A DNA stretch of 64,000 nt from Acidobacteriota bacterium (lineage in GTDB: Bacteria > Acidobacteriota > Terriglobia > UBA7540), in contig CADDZE010000010.1 of assembly GCA_902812465.1 (NCBI GenBank), positions 1 to 64,000 on the forward strand. Direction: 5' to 3'. The notes under the pieces are model-generated. The model searched no databases. It was given only the letters and a program-made list of their open reading frames with translations, and was not told where the DNA came from. Within the stretch, counting starts at the first letter, position 1, and each line of letters begins with the position of its first letter. The position numbers and the translations under genes were made by a program. Below, piece by piece: positions 32,782 to 43,935 of this stretch.

Positions 32782-32887
32782 GTAACTTACTGTATTAGAA
32801 TAAGATAGTTAGTACCCCATCGGGGAATATAGGACCCATTAAGTTACCGTGTACGCCTAACCGGTTCGCGGCGCGCCCTTCAGGGGC

Positions 32888-32917
32888 TTGCCCGCAAGCA
32901 AGTCACTCCTGTAGAAT
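32888..32917 (+). promoter_or_regulatory. Promoter of the DUF4038 gene, short leader
   Basis: TTGCCC (32888-32893), 18-nt spacer, TAGAAT (32912-32917), ending 9 nt before the TTG start at 32927. No Shine-Dalgarno is visible. Confidence 0.45.
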
Positions 32918-32926
32918 TTCCCGGCT

Positions 32927-34405
32927 TTGCCTACTCGTCCCCTTATTCTTCTCTTGCTCTGGTTGGGCAGCGCGCTCTCGCTGGTGCAGGGTCAGAACCT
33001 GCCGCTGCTACGAGTGAGCGAAAACCACCGATTTCTCGCCACCGGCGATGGCGAGCCATTTTTCTACCTCGCCGACACCGCCTGGGAGATCTTCCACCGG
33101 CTCCGCCGGGAGGAGGTGACGCGCTATCTGGACGTGCGCGCCGGTCAGGGCTTTAATGTGATTCAAGCGGTTGCCATCGCCGAGTTTGGCGGCCTCACCG
33201 TGCCCGAGGCCTACGGGGACGTCCCGCTGGTGGACGGCGATCCGCTGCGACCGTCCCCCCGCTATTGGGAATACGTGGATGGGGTGATCGAGCAGGCAAA
33301 CCGGCGAGGGCTTTACGTGGCGCTTCTGCCTTCTTGGGGTGGATGGGTCGTTAAGCAGAATCCGGATGACCGTCCGATCTTTACGGTGGAGACGGCGTTC
33401 GCCTACGGCCGCTTCCTTGGAGCGCGCTATCGGGGACGCGGCGTGCTATGGATGCTGGGCGGAGACCGTACGGCCGAAGGGGTCCAGGACATCTGGCGCA
33501 GCATGGCTCGCGGAATCGCCATCGGTCTTACGGGGCGGGAAGACTATACTGCGGCCATTTTTCTTTTTCATCCTCGCGGGGGGTTCTCCTCCTCCGCATA
33601 CTTCCCCGATGACGAGCCCTGGCTCACCGTGCGTACGCTTCAAACCGGCCACGGTCTAGCCAGCGAGACTCGGTGCTGGGACAAGATCGCGGCCGAGTAT
33701 GCTCGTAACCCAGTCAAACCCGTGATTGACGCCGAATCGCTCTATGAGGATCATCCGATTGCCTTTCGCTCCAAGCTCTATGGCTACAGCTTCGATGCCC
33801 ACATCCGGCAGCGCGCCTACTGGGACGTCTTCTCGGGAGCGGCGGGTCAAACCTATGGAAATCACGCCGTCTGGCAGTTTTATGCACCTGGTCGCCTTCC
33901 GATCAACGGTCCTCTGATGTACTGGACGGAGGCTATTGAGCGTCCGGGCGGGGGAGAGATGCGGCATTTGAAGGCGTTGATGTTAAGCCGGCCCTATTTC
34001 TCGCGGGTCCCTGACCCGACGCTCGTCCTCGACGCGCTGAGGGGGTCTGATCACATCGTGGCCACCCGCGGGGACGGCTACGCGTTCCTCTACACGCCGC
34101 AAGGCCGACCGTTCACGGCTGTGCTCGGCAGGATCTCGGGCACTAAGGTCGCGGCGTGGTGGTTCAACCCGCGCAGCGGCGATGCGCAGCGCGCGGGCGA
34201 ATACCTGAACCGGGGGACGAAGCGATTTACACCGCCTTCGGAAGGTTTTGGGAGCGACTGGGTGTTAGTGTTGGACGATGCGGGGCGGCGCTGGAGCCCA
34301 CCGGGAGCAGGACCCGTACGCAGCGGAAGCCCTCTCTCCAGCGAGAGCTTGGAGAAACAGGCTGTACACAGTGACTCCAGTGACCCAGTGACCTTGGTTC
34401 GTTGA
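32927..34405 (+). CDS. Secreted apiosidase-like glycoside hydrolase (DUF4038)
   Basis: 492 aa from a TTG, with a clear signal peptide (PLILLLLWLGSALSLVQGQ). The catalytic part is a TIM-barrel of the DUF4038/GH140 type: FFYLADTAWEIFHRLRREE, FNVIQAVAIAEFGG, LPSWGGWV, WMLGGDR and PVIDAESLYEDHP. The C-terminal region (about 385-470, WWFNPRSGDAQRAGEY) matches the putative collagen-binding/beta-sandwich domain that follows in this family. Characterised members release apiose from rhamnogalacturonan II; that substrate here is inference. The stop codon overlaps the downstream ribosomal promoter. Confidence 0.82.
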   Translation: MPTRPLILLLLWLGSALSLVQGQNLPLLRVSENHRFLATGDGEPFFYLADTAWEIFHRLRREEVTRYLDVRAGQGFNVIQAVAIAEFGGLTVPEAYGDVPLVDGDPLRPSPRYWEYVDGVIEQANRRGLYVALLPSWGGWVVKQNPDDRPIFTVETAFAYGRFLGARYRGRGVLWMLGGDRTAEGVQDIWRSMARGIAIGLTGREDYTAAIFLFHPRGGFSSSAYFPDDEPWLTVRTLQTGHGLASETRCWDKIAAEYARNPVKPVIDAESLYEDHPIAFRSKLYGYSFDAHIRQRAYWDVFSGAAGQTYGNHAVWQFYAPGRLPINGPLMYWTEAIERPGGGEMRHLKALMLSRPYFSRVPDPTLVLDALRGSDHIVATRGDGYAFLYTPQGRPFTAVLGRISGTKVAAWWFNPRSGDAQRAGEYLNRGTKRFTPPSEGFGSDWVLVLDDAGRRWSPPGAGPVRSGSPLSSESLEKQAVHSDSSDPVTLVR

Positions 34406-34430
34406 CAATTCCGGCTTGTCCGGTAACAAT
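34402..34430 (+). promoter_or_regulatory. Promoter of the rplM operon
   Basis: TTGACA (34402-34407), 17-nt spacer, AACAAT (34425-34430). Perfect -35. The first nine bases (TTGACAATT) are the same as in the rpsL promoter. Confidence 0.6.
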
Positions 34431-34474
34431 AAGGATTTGGACTCCGAGGGAAAAGTTCAGAGGCTAGGAACCGA

Positions 34475-34912
34475 ATGGGGACCTATCTGGCTAAAGCGCG
34501 GCGCGGAAAGGTGAGGTGGCACGTTCTGGACGCCGAGGGGCAGGTGCTGGGACGGCTGGCGGCGCGGGCAACGCGGGTTCTGACGGGGAAGGCTTTTCCT
34601 GACTACACGCCCCATGTCGAACACCGTGAAGGGCTGATCGTCATCAACGCGGAGAAGGTTCGGCTGACCGGCAAGAAGCTGGACACCAAGGTCTATCGTC
34701 ACCACACCGGATACCCGGGCGGATTGAAGGAAGTTTCTGCGCGAACCCTGCGCGATACAAAACCGGAGCGGCTGGTGTGGGAGGCGATCGTGGGGATGCT
34801 TCCGAAGACCCGCTTGGGAGACCGGATGGCGCGGAGATTGAAGATTTACGCCGGTCCTTCTCATCCGCACGGGGGGCAGAAGCCGGAGCCGATGCCCGTC
34901 GCCTCGGAGTAA
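34475..34912 (+). CDS. rplM: 50S ribosomal protein L13
   Basis: 145 aa, normal length. WHVLDAEGQVLGRLAARAT, GKAFPDYTPH, HTGYPGGLKE and MLPKTRLGDRMARRLKIY are the conserved L13 blocks. It is an early-assembly protein of the large subunit. First gene of rplM-rpsI-rpsB, downstream of a consensus-like promoter. Confidence 0.97.
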   Translation: MGTYLAKARRGKVRWHVLDAEGQVLGRLAARATRVLTGKAFPDYTPHVEHREGLIVINAEKVRLTGKKLDTKVYRHHTGYPGGLKEVSARTLRDTKPERLVWEAIVGMLPKTRLGDRMARRLKIYAGPSHPHGGQKPEPMPVASE

Positions 34913-35035
34913 CGCTCTGCGGCCAGCGCTCGCTGGCTGGTTTCCCCGGAAGAGTCCACGAACCGCGAGCTTGCGCTGCGGTTTGGGTGTCGGTCTCGTG
35001 AGGTGGCGCCCCACTGGCGCCTTGAAGGTGGAGAG

Positions 35036-35431
35036 ATGAACGATACGCCGATTATCCGGGCCACAGGCCGCCGCAAGACTTCGGTGGCGCGTGTGATCCT
35101 GCGGCCGGGCGAGGGGAAGCTGGTGGTGAACCGCCGCCTTTTCGATAGCTATTTCCCTTCCGTCGCCCTGCGGTGGGAGGTGCAGCAGCCGCTGGTGGCC
35201 ACCGAGTTGAACGGCAAATTTGATATTTTGATCTTAGCGCGCGGCGGCGGACTCCATGGGCAGGCGGGTGCGGCCCGGTTGGGGATTGCGCGCGCGCTCG
35301 TGGCTTACAACCCGGAGTTGCGCCCCAAGCTCCGCCAAGGCGGTTTCCTGACGCGCGATCCGCGAGCCAAGGAGCGAAAGAAGTACGGGCAGAAGGGGGC
35401 CCGCAAGCGGTTCCAGTTCTCCAAACGGTAG
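35036..35431 (+). CDS. rpsI: 30S ribosomal protein S9
   Basis: 131 aa. ATG at 35036 with GGTGGAG just upstream. [12 protein letters not shown] near the start, [19 protein letters not shown] in the middle and the basic tail [16 protein letters not shown] that reaches the P-site tRNA. Paired with rplM as in most bacteria. Confidence 0.97.
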   Translation: MNDTPIIRATGRRKTSVARVILRPGEGKLVVNRRLFDSYFPSVALRWEVQQPLVATELNGKFDILILARGGGLHGQAGAARLGIARALVAYNPELRPKLRQGGFLTRDPRAKERKKYGQKGARKRFQFSKR

Positions 35432-35527
35432 CGGCGGGGGCGAGTGGCCGATTCCCGGGGCTGCGGGGAAGAGCTCCCAGCAACGGCCACCCACGCCCAT
35501 CGTCGGCTTCTGAAGCGGGGAGGTCTT

Positions 35528-36505
35528 TTGGCAACCATTACCATGAAAGAATTCCTGGAGGCCGGGGTTCACTTTGGCCACCAGACGCGCCGTTGGAATC
35601 CCAAGATGAAAGAGTACATCTATGGGGAGCGCAACGGCATTTACATTATCGACCTGCAGAAGACGCTGAAGCTTTTCAAGGAGGCGGCCAAATTTGTCTC
35701 CGATCTTGCGGCGGAGGGTAAGACGATCCTCTTCGTCGGCACCAAGCGGCAGGCCCAGGAGGCGATTGCCGAGGAAGCAACGCGGTGCGGGATGTTCTAT
35801 GTCAACCACCGCTGGCTGGGCGGGTTGCTGACCAACCACGTCACCATTCAGAAGTCGATCCAGCGCTTGCGGGAACTGGAGGAGATGAGCAAGGACGGCC
35901 GCTATGAGCTGCTGCCCAAGAAGGAAGTCATCCGGTTGGAGCGGGAGCGCAAGCGCCTCGAATACAACCTGGCGGGGATTAAAGATATGCCGGGACTGCC
36001 CGACGCGCTGATTGTGATTGACTCGAGCAAAGAGGAGATTGCGGTGCTCGAGGCACGCAAGTTGGGGATTCCGGTGGTGGCGGTGGTCGACACCAACTGT
36101 GATCCCGACCTCGTGGACTACGTGATTCCCGGTAATGACGATGCCCTAAGGTCCATCCGGCTCTTCGCCTCGCGCCTGGCCGACTCCGTGCTCGAAGGGC
36201 GGCAGGCGGCGCTGGACAAGCAGCTCGAGGCGGAGAAGCTGGAGGCGGAGCGGGTTGCCGAGGAACTGGAGCGGCAGCGGGAAGCCGAAGCCATCAGCAT
36301 CGAAGCGGGGCAGGAGGCGGCGGCCGAGGCGGAGGCCTACCCGGAGGAGTTCCTGTTCGATCAGGAGATATCCCCCGCCGTGGCCGATGCGGAAGAGGCT
36401 GCGGACGGTCACGTGCGCGTTCCAAAGAAGCGCCGTGCCGCGGGCCGCGCTGGACGTCCTGGGGACGAGGGTTTGGAGGATCTCCCGGATCACGGCCGGC
36501 TCTAG
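35528..36505 (+). CDS. rpsB: 30S ribosomal protein S2 with long acidic C-terminal extension
   Basis: 325 aa. The TTG at 35528 (after GGGGAGG) is chosen because it yields the standard N-terminus, [21 protein letters not shown]. Conserved blocks [36 protein letters not shown] and [19 protein letters not shown] are present. After about residue 230 comes a Glu/Ala-rich helical extension of roughly 90 residues ending with a basic patch ([13 protein letters not shown]), longer than E. coli S2. A factor-independent terminator follows 70 nt after the stop. Confidence 0.96.
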   Translation: MATITMKEFLEAGVHFGHQTRRWNPKMKEYIYGERNGIYIIDLQKTLKLFKEAAKFVSDLAAEGKTILFVGTKRQAQEAIAEEATRCGMFYVNHRWLGGLLTNHVTIQKSIQRLRELEEMSKDGRYELLPKKEVIRLERERKRLEYNLAGIKDMPGLPDALIVIDSSKEEIAVLEARKLGIPVVAVVDTNCDPDLVDYVIPGNDDALRSIRLFASRLADSVLEGRQAALDKQLEAEKLEAERVAEELERQREAEAISIEAGQEAAAEAEAYPEEFLFDQEISPAVADAEEAADGHVRVPKKRRAAGRAGRPGDEGLEDLPDHGRL

Positions 36506-36574
36506 CTGCCGGGCGGGTGGGGTGGAACGAAAGCGCACCGACTGAGGCGAGCGGCAGCGCGAGTTGGGGTTGCG

Positions 36575-36602
36575 GGTAGGCGGCAGGTTCGCCTACCTTT
36601 TT
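36575..36602 (+). terminator. Intrinsic terminator between rpsB and tsf
   Basis: GGTAGGCG (36575-36582), 7-nt loop, CGCCTACC (36590-36597), then TTTTT. A textbook rho-independent structure; it would attenuate rather than fully separate tsf if readthrough occurs. Confidence 0.75.
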
Positions 36603-36606
36603 CGTG

Positions 36607-36637
36607 TCTAGCCCCTGGCCGGAGGGCCGGGGATAGA
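36607..36637 (+). other. Second hairpin in the tsf leader
   Basis: TCTA-GCCCC-T-GGCC pairs with GGCC-GGGG-TAGA around the loop GGAG. It lies between the terminator and the tsf ribosome site, so it may be part of tsf control or a processing site. Confidence 0.4.
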
Positions 36638-36663
36638 CCGGTGCCTCAGGCAGGAGGAGTGGT

Positions 36664-37290
36664 TTGAAGATAGGTCCCGACGAGGTCAAAAAGCTGCGCG
36701 AGATGAGTGGCGCTGGCGTGATGGAGTGCAAGAAGGCGCTCGAGGAAGCGAACGGGGACTTCGAGAAGGCTTTCACCATCCTCCGGCAGCGCGGCCAGGC
36801 CGCAGCCGCCAAGCGCGCCGGGCGGACCGCGGCCGAAGGGCTGGTGGGGTCGTACATCCATCCTGGCGCCAAGATTGGCGTCATCGTGGAGGTGAATTGC
36901 GAGAGCGATTTCGTGGCCCGTACGGAAGAATTTCAGGAACTGGCTCACGATCTGGCGATGCAGATCTGTGCGACCGATCCACGCTTCATCCGCAAGGAGG
37001 ATGTTCCCGCTGAAGTGCTGGAGCGCGAGAAGGCCGTGCTGCGAGCGCAGGCGGCCGCCAGCGGAAAGCCGGAAGCGGTGCTCGATCGCATTGTCGAAGG
37101 GCGCCTTAGCAAGTTTTACGAGGAGAACTGCCTTTACGAGCAGCACTTCATCAAGGACACGGCGGGTAGCCTTACGGTCAGGGAATTGATTAACTCGAAG
37201 ATCGCCAAGTTCGGGGAGAACATTACGGTGCGGCGCTTTTCCCGCTTCAAAGTGGGCGAGGGGCTTTCGCCTGCTCCCGCCGAATTGTGA
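36664..37290 (+). CDS. tsf: Elongation factor Ts
   Basis: 208 aa from a TTG with AGGAGGAG 4 nt upstream. The N-terminal UBA-like domain has VKKLREMSGAGVMECKKALE; the TDFVAR-type block reads NCESDFVART. The protein is of the short type seen in Thermus and many other phyla, lacking the extended second half of E. coli EF-Ts. It catalyses GDP release from EF-Tu, encoded at 42393. Confidence 0.96.
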   Translation: MKIGPDEVKKLREMSGAGVMECKKALEEANGDFEKAFTILRQRGQAAAAKRAGRTAAEGLVGSYIHPGAKIGVIVEVNCESDFVARTEEFQELAHDLAMQICATDPRFIRKEDVPAEVLEREKAVLRAQAAASGKPEAVLDRIVEGRLSKFYEENCLYEQHFIKDTAGSLTVRELINSKIAKFGENITVRRFSRFKVGEGLSPAPAEL

Positions 37291-37427
37291 GGCGGATGGC
37301 GGCAGCGTTGGTGGCCTGAGGGAGCGGTCTGCGGCGCTGAGAACTTGCTGGCACCACCCCCAAGCAGCCCAGGGCAGGGTTGGAGCGTTGACCGGACCGT
37401 TGCAGCCTCAGCCGTACGAGTGAGTGA

Positions 37428-38171
<744 letters not shown>

Positions 38172-38289
38172 CCTGGCGGCTCTGGTTCTGCCGCCGGAGG
38201 CATGGCGGATAGAGCAGGACCGGGGAAGCGGCGGATGAAGGCGCGAGTCCAGGGCATCCGCGGATGCTTCCCTTGAACGAGGTGAGTGT

Positions 38290-38850
38290 ATGACGAACCC
38301 GACCCTCGCCGAAGCCAGGGTGCGCATGAGCAAGGCGCTCGAAGACTTCCGGCGCGAGTTGGCAACGGTCCGCACGGGGCGGGCCTCGACCGCGCTCCTG
38401 GATCACCTCAAGGTTGACTACTACGGTGTGCCCACCCCGCTGAACCAGGTGGCTACACTCAGCGTTCCAGAACCGACGATGCTGACCGTGCAGCCCTGGG
38501 ACGTGTCGCTGCTGCCCGCCATCGAGAAGGTGATCCGTTCCTGCGACCTGGGATTGAATCCCATGAACGACGGAAAGGTGCTTCGGGTGCCGGTTCCTCC
38601 CCTCACCGAAGAGCGACGGAAGCAACTGGTGAAGCATCTTCACCGCGTGCTCGAGGAACACCGCACCGCGGTCCGCAATATCCGGCGCGATGCCAACGAG
38701 GCGCTGAAGAAACTGTTCAAGGAGAAGAAGATTTCGGAGGACGAGGAGAAGCAAGGGCTCGAAGAGGTGCAGAAGCTGACAGACGAGTTCATCGAGAAGC
38801 TAGAAAGCCAGGGCAAGGCCAAGGAGCGTGAGATCCTCGAGCTGAAGTGA
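38290..38850 (+). CDS. frr: Ribosome recycling factor
   Basis: 186 aa, standard length. LATVRTGRASTALLDHL (domain I), VDYYGVPTPLNQVATL and LTEERRKQLVKHLHRV are diagnostic, and the final coiled coil includes KISEDEEKQGLEEVQKLTD. It splits post-termination ribosomes with EF-G. GAGGTGAG precedes the ATG. Confidence 0.97.
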   Translation: MTNPTLAEARVRMSKALEDFRRELATVRTGRASTALLDHLKVDYYGVPTPLNQVATLSVPEPTMLTVQPWDVSLLPAIEKVIRSCDLGLNPMNDGKVLRVPVPPLTEERRKQLVKHLHRVLEEHRTAVRNIRRDANEALKKLFKEKKISEDEEKQGLEEVQKLTDEFIEKLESQGKAKEREILELK

Positions 38851-38864
38851 CCGGCCAAATGAAG

Positions 38865-38915
38865 CCTCGGCGTGCCACCCGAGGGTTGTGATGCGATGCT
38901 CTGGGCGCGCCGAGG
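38865..38915 (+). other. Long hairpin between frr and rpsL
   Basis: CCTCGGCGTGCC (38865-38876) pairs with GGCGCGCCGAGG (38904-38915): 12 bp with one G-U, loop of 27 nt. No T tract follows. It sits 41 nt before the rpsL -35, so it may end the upstream transcript or be an RNA-processing site. Confidence 0.4.
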
Positions 38916-38956
38916 CGAGTATAGGCCGTCACAGGGTGCTCGGGGCGCCAGGGTGC

Positions 38957-38986
38957 TTGACAATTTTCCGGGCTAGTTGCTACATT
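38957..38986 (+). promoter_or_regulatory. Promoter of the rpsL (str) operon
   Basis: TTGACA (38957-38962), 18-nt spacer, TACATT (38981-38986) preceded by TGC, an extended -10. The leader before rpsL would be about 85 nt. Confidence 0.65.
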
Positions 38987-39076
38987 CAAGTAGATTTGCG
39001 GTAAGCCCCATTGACATCCGTGAGACCGCGGCGGAAGTGGGATTGCCGCGGAACCGTACAGAGCAGCGGGTGCATC

Positions 39077-39454
39077 GTGCCGACTTTTAGCCAACTCGTC
39101 CGCCTGGGGAGGAAGCCGCCGCGTTACAAGACCTCCAGCCCCGCCCTGGAGGGTTGCCCCCAGAAGCGAGGCGTCTGCGTGCGCGTTTACACGCAAACGC
39201 CGAAGAAGCCGAACTCGGCGCTGCGCAAGGTAGCGCGCGTGCGGCTGAGTCACGGCGTGGAAGTCACGACGTATATCCCGGGCGTGGGGCACAACCTGCA
39301 GGAGCACTCGATTGTGCTCATTCGCGGTGGGCGCGTGAAGGACTTGCCGGGGGTGCGGTATCACGTGATTCGCGGGACGCTGGATGCGGCGGGAGTCAGT
39401 GACCGGCGGCAGGGCCGTTCGAAATACGGGGCCAAACGGCCCAAGGCGTCCTGA
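39077..39454 (+). CDS. rpsL: 30S ribosomal protein S12
   Basis: 125 aa from GTG 39077, giving the canonical N-terminus [32 protein letters not shown] keeps the Lys residues whose mutation confers streptomycin resistance, and [20 protein letters not shown] has the conserved Asp of the decoding-centre loop. No resistance-type change is visible. First gene of rpsL-rpsG-fusA-tuf. Confidence 0.97.
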   Translation: MPTFSQLVRLGRKPPRYKTSSPALEGCPQKRGVCVRVYTQTPKKPNSALRKVARVRLSHGVEVTTYIPGVGHNLQEHSIVLIRGGRVKDLPGVRYHVIRGTLDAAGVSDRRQGRSKYGAKRPKAS

Positions 39455-39490
39455 GGAGGGCGGCCCAGCCTGTGCTGGTCCAGTGGCTGG

Positions 39491-39522
39491 GAGCCGATGC
39501 CGCGGTGAAGCCGCGGCGGCTC
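39491..39522 (+). promoter_or_regulatory. Hairpin in the rpsL-rpsG spacer
   Basis: GAGCC, 3-nt bulge, GCCGCGG, loop TGAAG, CCGCGGC, GGCTC. It occupies the same position as the E. coli str-operon site where S7 represses its own translation. The functional link is inference. Confidence 0.4.
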
Positions 39523-39562
39523 GGCTGCACGAGATGAGGAGAGCTGTTACTGGTTTTTAGTT

Positions 39563-40033
39563 ATGCCACGTAAGGGCACAGTGGAGCGCAGGGAAGTACC
39601 GCCAGACCCGGTCTATCAGAGTCCCCTGCTGCAGAAATTTATTAATTGCCTGATGTACGAGGGCAAGAAGTCGGTGGCACAGCGGATCGTCTACGATTCG
39701 CTGGAGGCGATCCGCAAGCAGACCAACGACGACCCGATGAAGGTCTTCAAGAAGGCTGTGGATAATGTGAAGCCGGCGCTGGAAGTGAAGAGCCGCCGGG
39801 TGGGCGGCGCCAACTACCAGGTGCCGGTGGAAGTGAATCGCAACCGCCAGACCTCGTTGAGTCTCCGCTGGATTATCGGCTATGCGAGGCAGCGGAACGA
39901 AAAATCGATGGTCCAGAAACTGACCGCGGAGCTGCTGGATGCAGCGAACAACCGGGGTGGGGCCATCAAGAAGCGCGACGATACCCATCGCATGGCCGAA
40001 GCCAACAAGGCTTTTGCCCACTATCGCTGGTAA
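39563..40033 (+). CDS. rpsG: 30S ribosomal protein S7
   Basis: 156 aa. [52 protein letters not shown] and [10 protein letters not shown] are the S7 signatures; the C-terminus [16 protein letters not shown] is complete. It nucleates assembly of the 30S head. There is no strong Shine-Dalgarno immediately before the ATG, and the upstream hairpin may matter for initiation. Confidence 0.97.
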   Translation: MPRKGTVERREVPPDPVYQSPLLQKFINCLMYEGKKSVAQRIVYDSLEAIRKQTNDDPMKVFKKAVDNVKPALEVKSRRVGGANYQVPVEVNRNRQTSLSLRWIIGYARQRNEKSMVQKLTAELLDAANNRGGAIKKRDDTHRMAEANKAFAHYRW

Positions 40034-40053
40034 TGGCGATAGCACTGCCCTAA

Positions 40054-40098
40054 CAGGGGGCGGGAGGCGGTTCCACCCGGAACGGCGATCCGCCCCTG
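40054..40098 (+). other. Compound hairpin in the rpsG-fusA spacer
   Basis: CAGGGGGCGG (40054-40063) pairs with CCGCCCCTG (40090-40098) with one bulge; an inner TTCC-ACCC-GGAA hairpin is nested inside. It lies 97 nt upstream of fusA. Confidence 0.35.
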
Positions 40099-40194
40099 CA
40101 CCCGGTCCACCGGGGTCCAGCGTTTCAGGTGTTGGAGAGAACCGGTCGAGTCCCGGGCTGGTGCCGGGTGACGTCAGGCCGGTTTGAGCAATTT

Positions 40195-42348
40195 ATGCCA
40201 CGAACGATTAGCCTGGAGAAAACTCGCAACATTGGGATCATGGCGCACATTGACGCCGGAAAAACCACTACGACGGAGCGCATCCTTTACTACACCGGGA
40301 TCACTCACAAGATGGGCGAGGTGCACGAAGGTACGGCCGTCATGGACTGGATGGAGCAGGAGCAGGAGCGGGGGATCACCATTACCTCGGCGGCCACCAC
40401 GTGCTTCTGGAAGGACTTTCGCATCAACATTATTGACACGCCGGGGCACGTGGATTTTACGGCGGAAGTCGAGCGATCGCTCCGGGTGTTAGACGGAGCG
40501 ATTGCCATTTTAGGGGCGGTCGAGGGCGTCGAGCCGCAGACCGAAACGGTCTGGCGCCAGGCGGACAAGTACCGTGTGCCCCGCATCGTGTTTGTCAACA
40601 AGATGGACCGCGTAGGGGCTGACTTCGAGCAATGCGTAGCGCAGCTGCGGAGCAAGCTGCACGCCACGCCGGCCGTGATCACCTTGCCGCTGGGTACGGA
40701 GGATCGCTTCCAAGGAGTCATCGACCTGCTGAAGCAGAAGGCGATTGTCTATCGCGACGACACGCTGGGAGCCGACTACGATGTGGTCGAAATCCCCGAC
40801 GCCTACCGCACGGCGGCCCGAAACGCGCGCGAGCAGCTCATTGAGACGCTGGGCGAAGTCGACGACCAGGTGATGGAAAAGTATGTGCACGGTGAGGAGG
40901 TAACGGAGCAGGATCTCCGCCGCGCGCTGCGCCAGCATACTATTGCGATGCGGATCTTCCCGGTGCTCTGCGGCTCCGCCTTCAAGAACAAAGGCGTGCA
41001 GGTGCTGTTGGATGCGGTGGTGGACTACCTGCCTTCGCCCGTTGATATCCCGCCCGTCGAGGGCACCCGACCCGGCACCGACGAGATCATTACCCGGCCA
41101 GCCAGCGACGATGCCCCCTTCGCCGCCCTGGTCTTCAAGATTATGACGGATCCCTTCGTGGGACAGCTGGCTTTTCTTCGTGTGTATTCTGGCACCCTGC
41201 AGAACGGCGATAGCGTCTACAACCCACGGCGCGACCGGCGCGAGCGCGTCGGCCGGCTGCTGAAGATGCACGCCAACAAACGCGAGGAAATCAGCGAGGT
41301 TCGCGCCGGCGATATTGCCGCGGCGGTGGGGCTGAAGAGCGTCTCGACCGGTGACACGATCTGCGCCGAGAGCGATCCGATCGTTCTAGAGGCCATGGAG
41401 TTCCCGGCGCCGGTGATCTCGGTGGCGATCGAGCCGAAAACCAAGGCGGACCAGGAGAAGATGGGAACGGCGCTCGCCAAACTGACCCAGGAGGATCCGA
41501 CGTTCAAGGTCCACACCGACGCGGACACCGGGCAGACGCTGATTTCCGGTATGGGCGAGCTGCACCTCGAGATTCTGGTGGACCGCATGATGCGGGAATT
41601 CAACGTGGCGGCCAGTGTGGGGCGTCCGCAGGTGGCCTATCGCGAGACCATTCGCACCGTCGCGGAGGGTGAAGGGCGTTACGTGCGGCAGACCGGCGGC
41701 CGGGGACAATACGGCCACGTGCATCTGCGGATTGAGCCGCTGGATCACCTCGACCCCGCCGCCATTGCCGAACTGACCCAGAAGAAACCACTCAACAAGT
41801 TCGACCCTGATCTGAATCTCCTCTTTCTTGACGAAATCGTGGGAGGAGCGATCCCACGAGAGTATATTCCGCCGGTCTACGACGGCATCCGCGAGGCCAT
41901 GGAGGCTGGCGTTCTGGCGGGCTACGAGATGACAGGAGTCAAGGCGACTTTGTTCGACGGGAGCTACCACGAGGTAGACTCGTCCGAGCTGGCGTTCAAG
42001 ATCGCCGGCTCGCTGGGGTTCAAGGAGGCGGCGCGCAAGGCCCATCCGGTGCTGCTGGAGCCGGTCATGAAGGTGGAAGTGGTAGTGCCGGAAGAGTTTA
42101 TGGGGGATGTGTTGGGCGACTTGAGCTCGCGGCGCGGCCACATTGAGGGCATGGAGAGGCGCGGTTCCACCCAGATCCTCCGCGCGACGGTGCCCCTGGC
42201 CGAGATGTTCGGCTACGCCACTGACCTGCGATCGCGCACCCAAGGGCGGGCCTCCTATACCATGCATTTTCTGAAGTACGAGCAAGTACCTGACCACATT
42301 GGCGAAGAAGTGATCGCCAAGGTGCAAGGCAGAGCCGTAGGCACGTAA
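40195..42348 (+). CDS. fusA: Elongation factor G
   Basis: 717 aa. The ATG at 40195 gives [20 protein letters not shown]. GTPase motifs: [17 protein letters not shown] (G1), [11 protein letters not shown] (G2), DTPGHVDF (G3), [10 protein letters not shown] (G4). Domain IV has GGRGQYGHV and domain [10 protein letters not shown]. It drives translocation and, with RRF, recycling. Location in the str operon marks it as the housekeeping copy. No Shine-Dalgarno is obvious. Confidence 0.97.
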   Translation: MPRTISLEKTRNIGIMAHIDAGKTTTTERILYYTGITHKMGEVHEGTAVMDWMEQEQERGITITSAATTCFWKDFRINIIDTPGHVDFTAEVERSLRVLDGAIAILGAVEGVEPQTETVWRQADKYRVPRIVFVNKMDRVGADFEQCVAQLRSKLHATPAVITLPLGTEDRFQGVIDLLKQKAIVYRDDTLGADYDVVEIPDAYRTAARNAREQLIETLGEVDDQVMEKYVHGEEVTEQDLRRALRQHTIAMRIFPVLCGSAFKNKGVQVLLDAVVDYLPSPVDIPPVEGTRPGTDEIITRPASDDAPFAALVFKIMTDPFVGQLAFLRVYSGTLQNGDSVYNPRRDRRERVGRLLKMHANKREEISEVRAGDIAAAVGLKSVSTGDTICAESDPIVLEAMEFPAPVISVAIEPKTKADQEKMGTALAKLTQEDPTFKVHTDADTGQTLISGMGELHLEILVDRMMREFNVAASVGRPQVAYRETIRTVAEGEGRYVRQTGGRGQYGHVHLRIEPLDHLDPAAIAELTQKKPLNKFDPDLNLLFLDEIVGGAIPREYIPPVYDGIREAMEAGVLAGYEMTGVKATLFDGSYHEVDSSELAFKIAGSLGFKEAARKAHPVLLEPVMKVEVVVPEEFMGDVLGDLSSRRGHIEGMERRGSTQILRATVPLAEMFGYATDLRSRTQGRASYTMHFLKYEQVPDHIGEEVIAKVQGRAVGT

Positions 42349-42392
42349 GTGCCCGGCTCGTAAGCAAATCCAAGTTATGAGGCAATAAAGCG

Positions 42393-43583
<1,191 letters not shown>

Positions 43584-43592
43584 GGATTGGCA

Positions 43593-43922
43593 ATGCTTCA
43601 CGAGAAGATTCGAATCCGGCTGAAGGCGTACGACCATCGGGTGCTGGACCAGGCGGCGGCGGAGATCGTGTCGACCGCCAAGCGCAACGGCGCTTCGGTT
43701 ACCGGGCCCGTCCCCTTGCCCACTGTCATTAACAAATATTGCGTGCTGCGTTCGCCGCATACTGACAAGAAGTCGCGCGAGCAATTCGAGATCCGGACGC
43801 ACAAGCGTCTGGTGGACATTCTCGAGCCCACGCAAGAGACGATTTCCGCGCTGGCTAAGCTCGATCTGCCGGCGGGCGTGGACATCTCCATTAAGGCGTT
43901 TGGCAAGGAACACAGCCACTGA
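43593..43922 (+). CDS. rpsJ: 30S ribosomal protein S10
   Basis: 109 aa. The ATG at 43593 lies 6 nt after AAGGA and gives [39 protein letters not shown] and [12 protein letters not shown] are the conserved S10/NusE segments. It functions in the 30S head and in antitermination with NusB. First gene of the S10 block. Confidence 0.97.
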   Translation: MLHEKIRIRLKAYDHRVLDQAAAEIVSTAKRNGASVTGPVPLPTVINKYCVLRSPHTDKKSREQFEIRTHKRLVDILEPTQETISALAKLDLPAGVDISIKAFGKEHSH

Positions 43923-43935
43923 GTGGCCGACGAGT

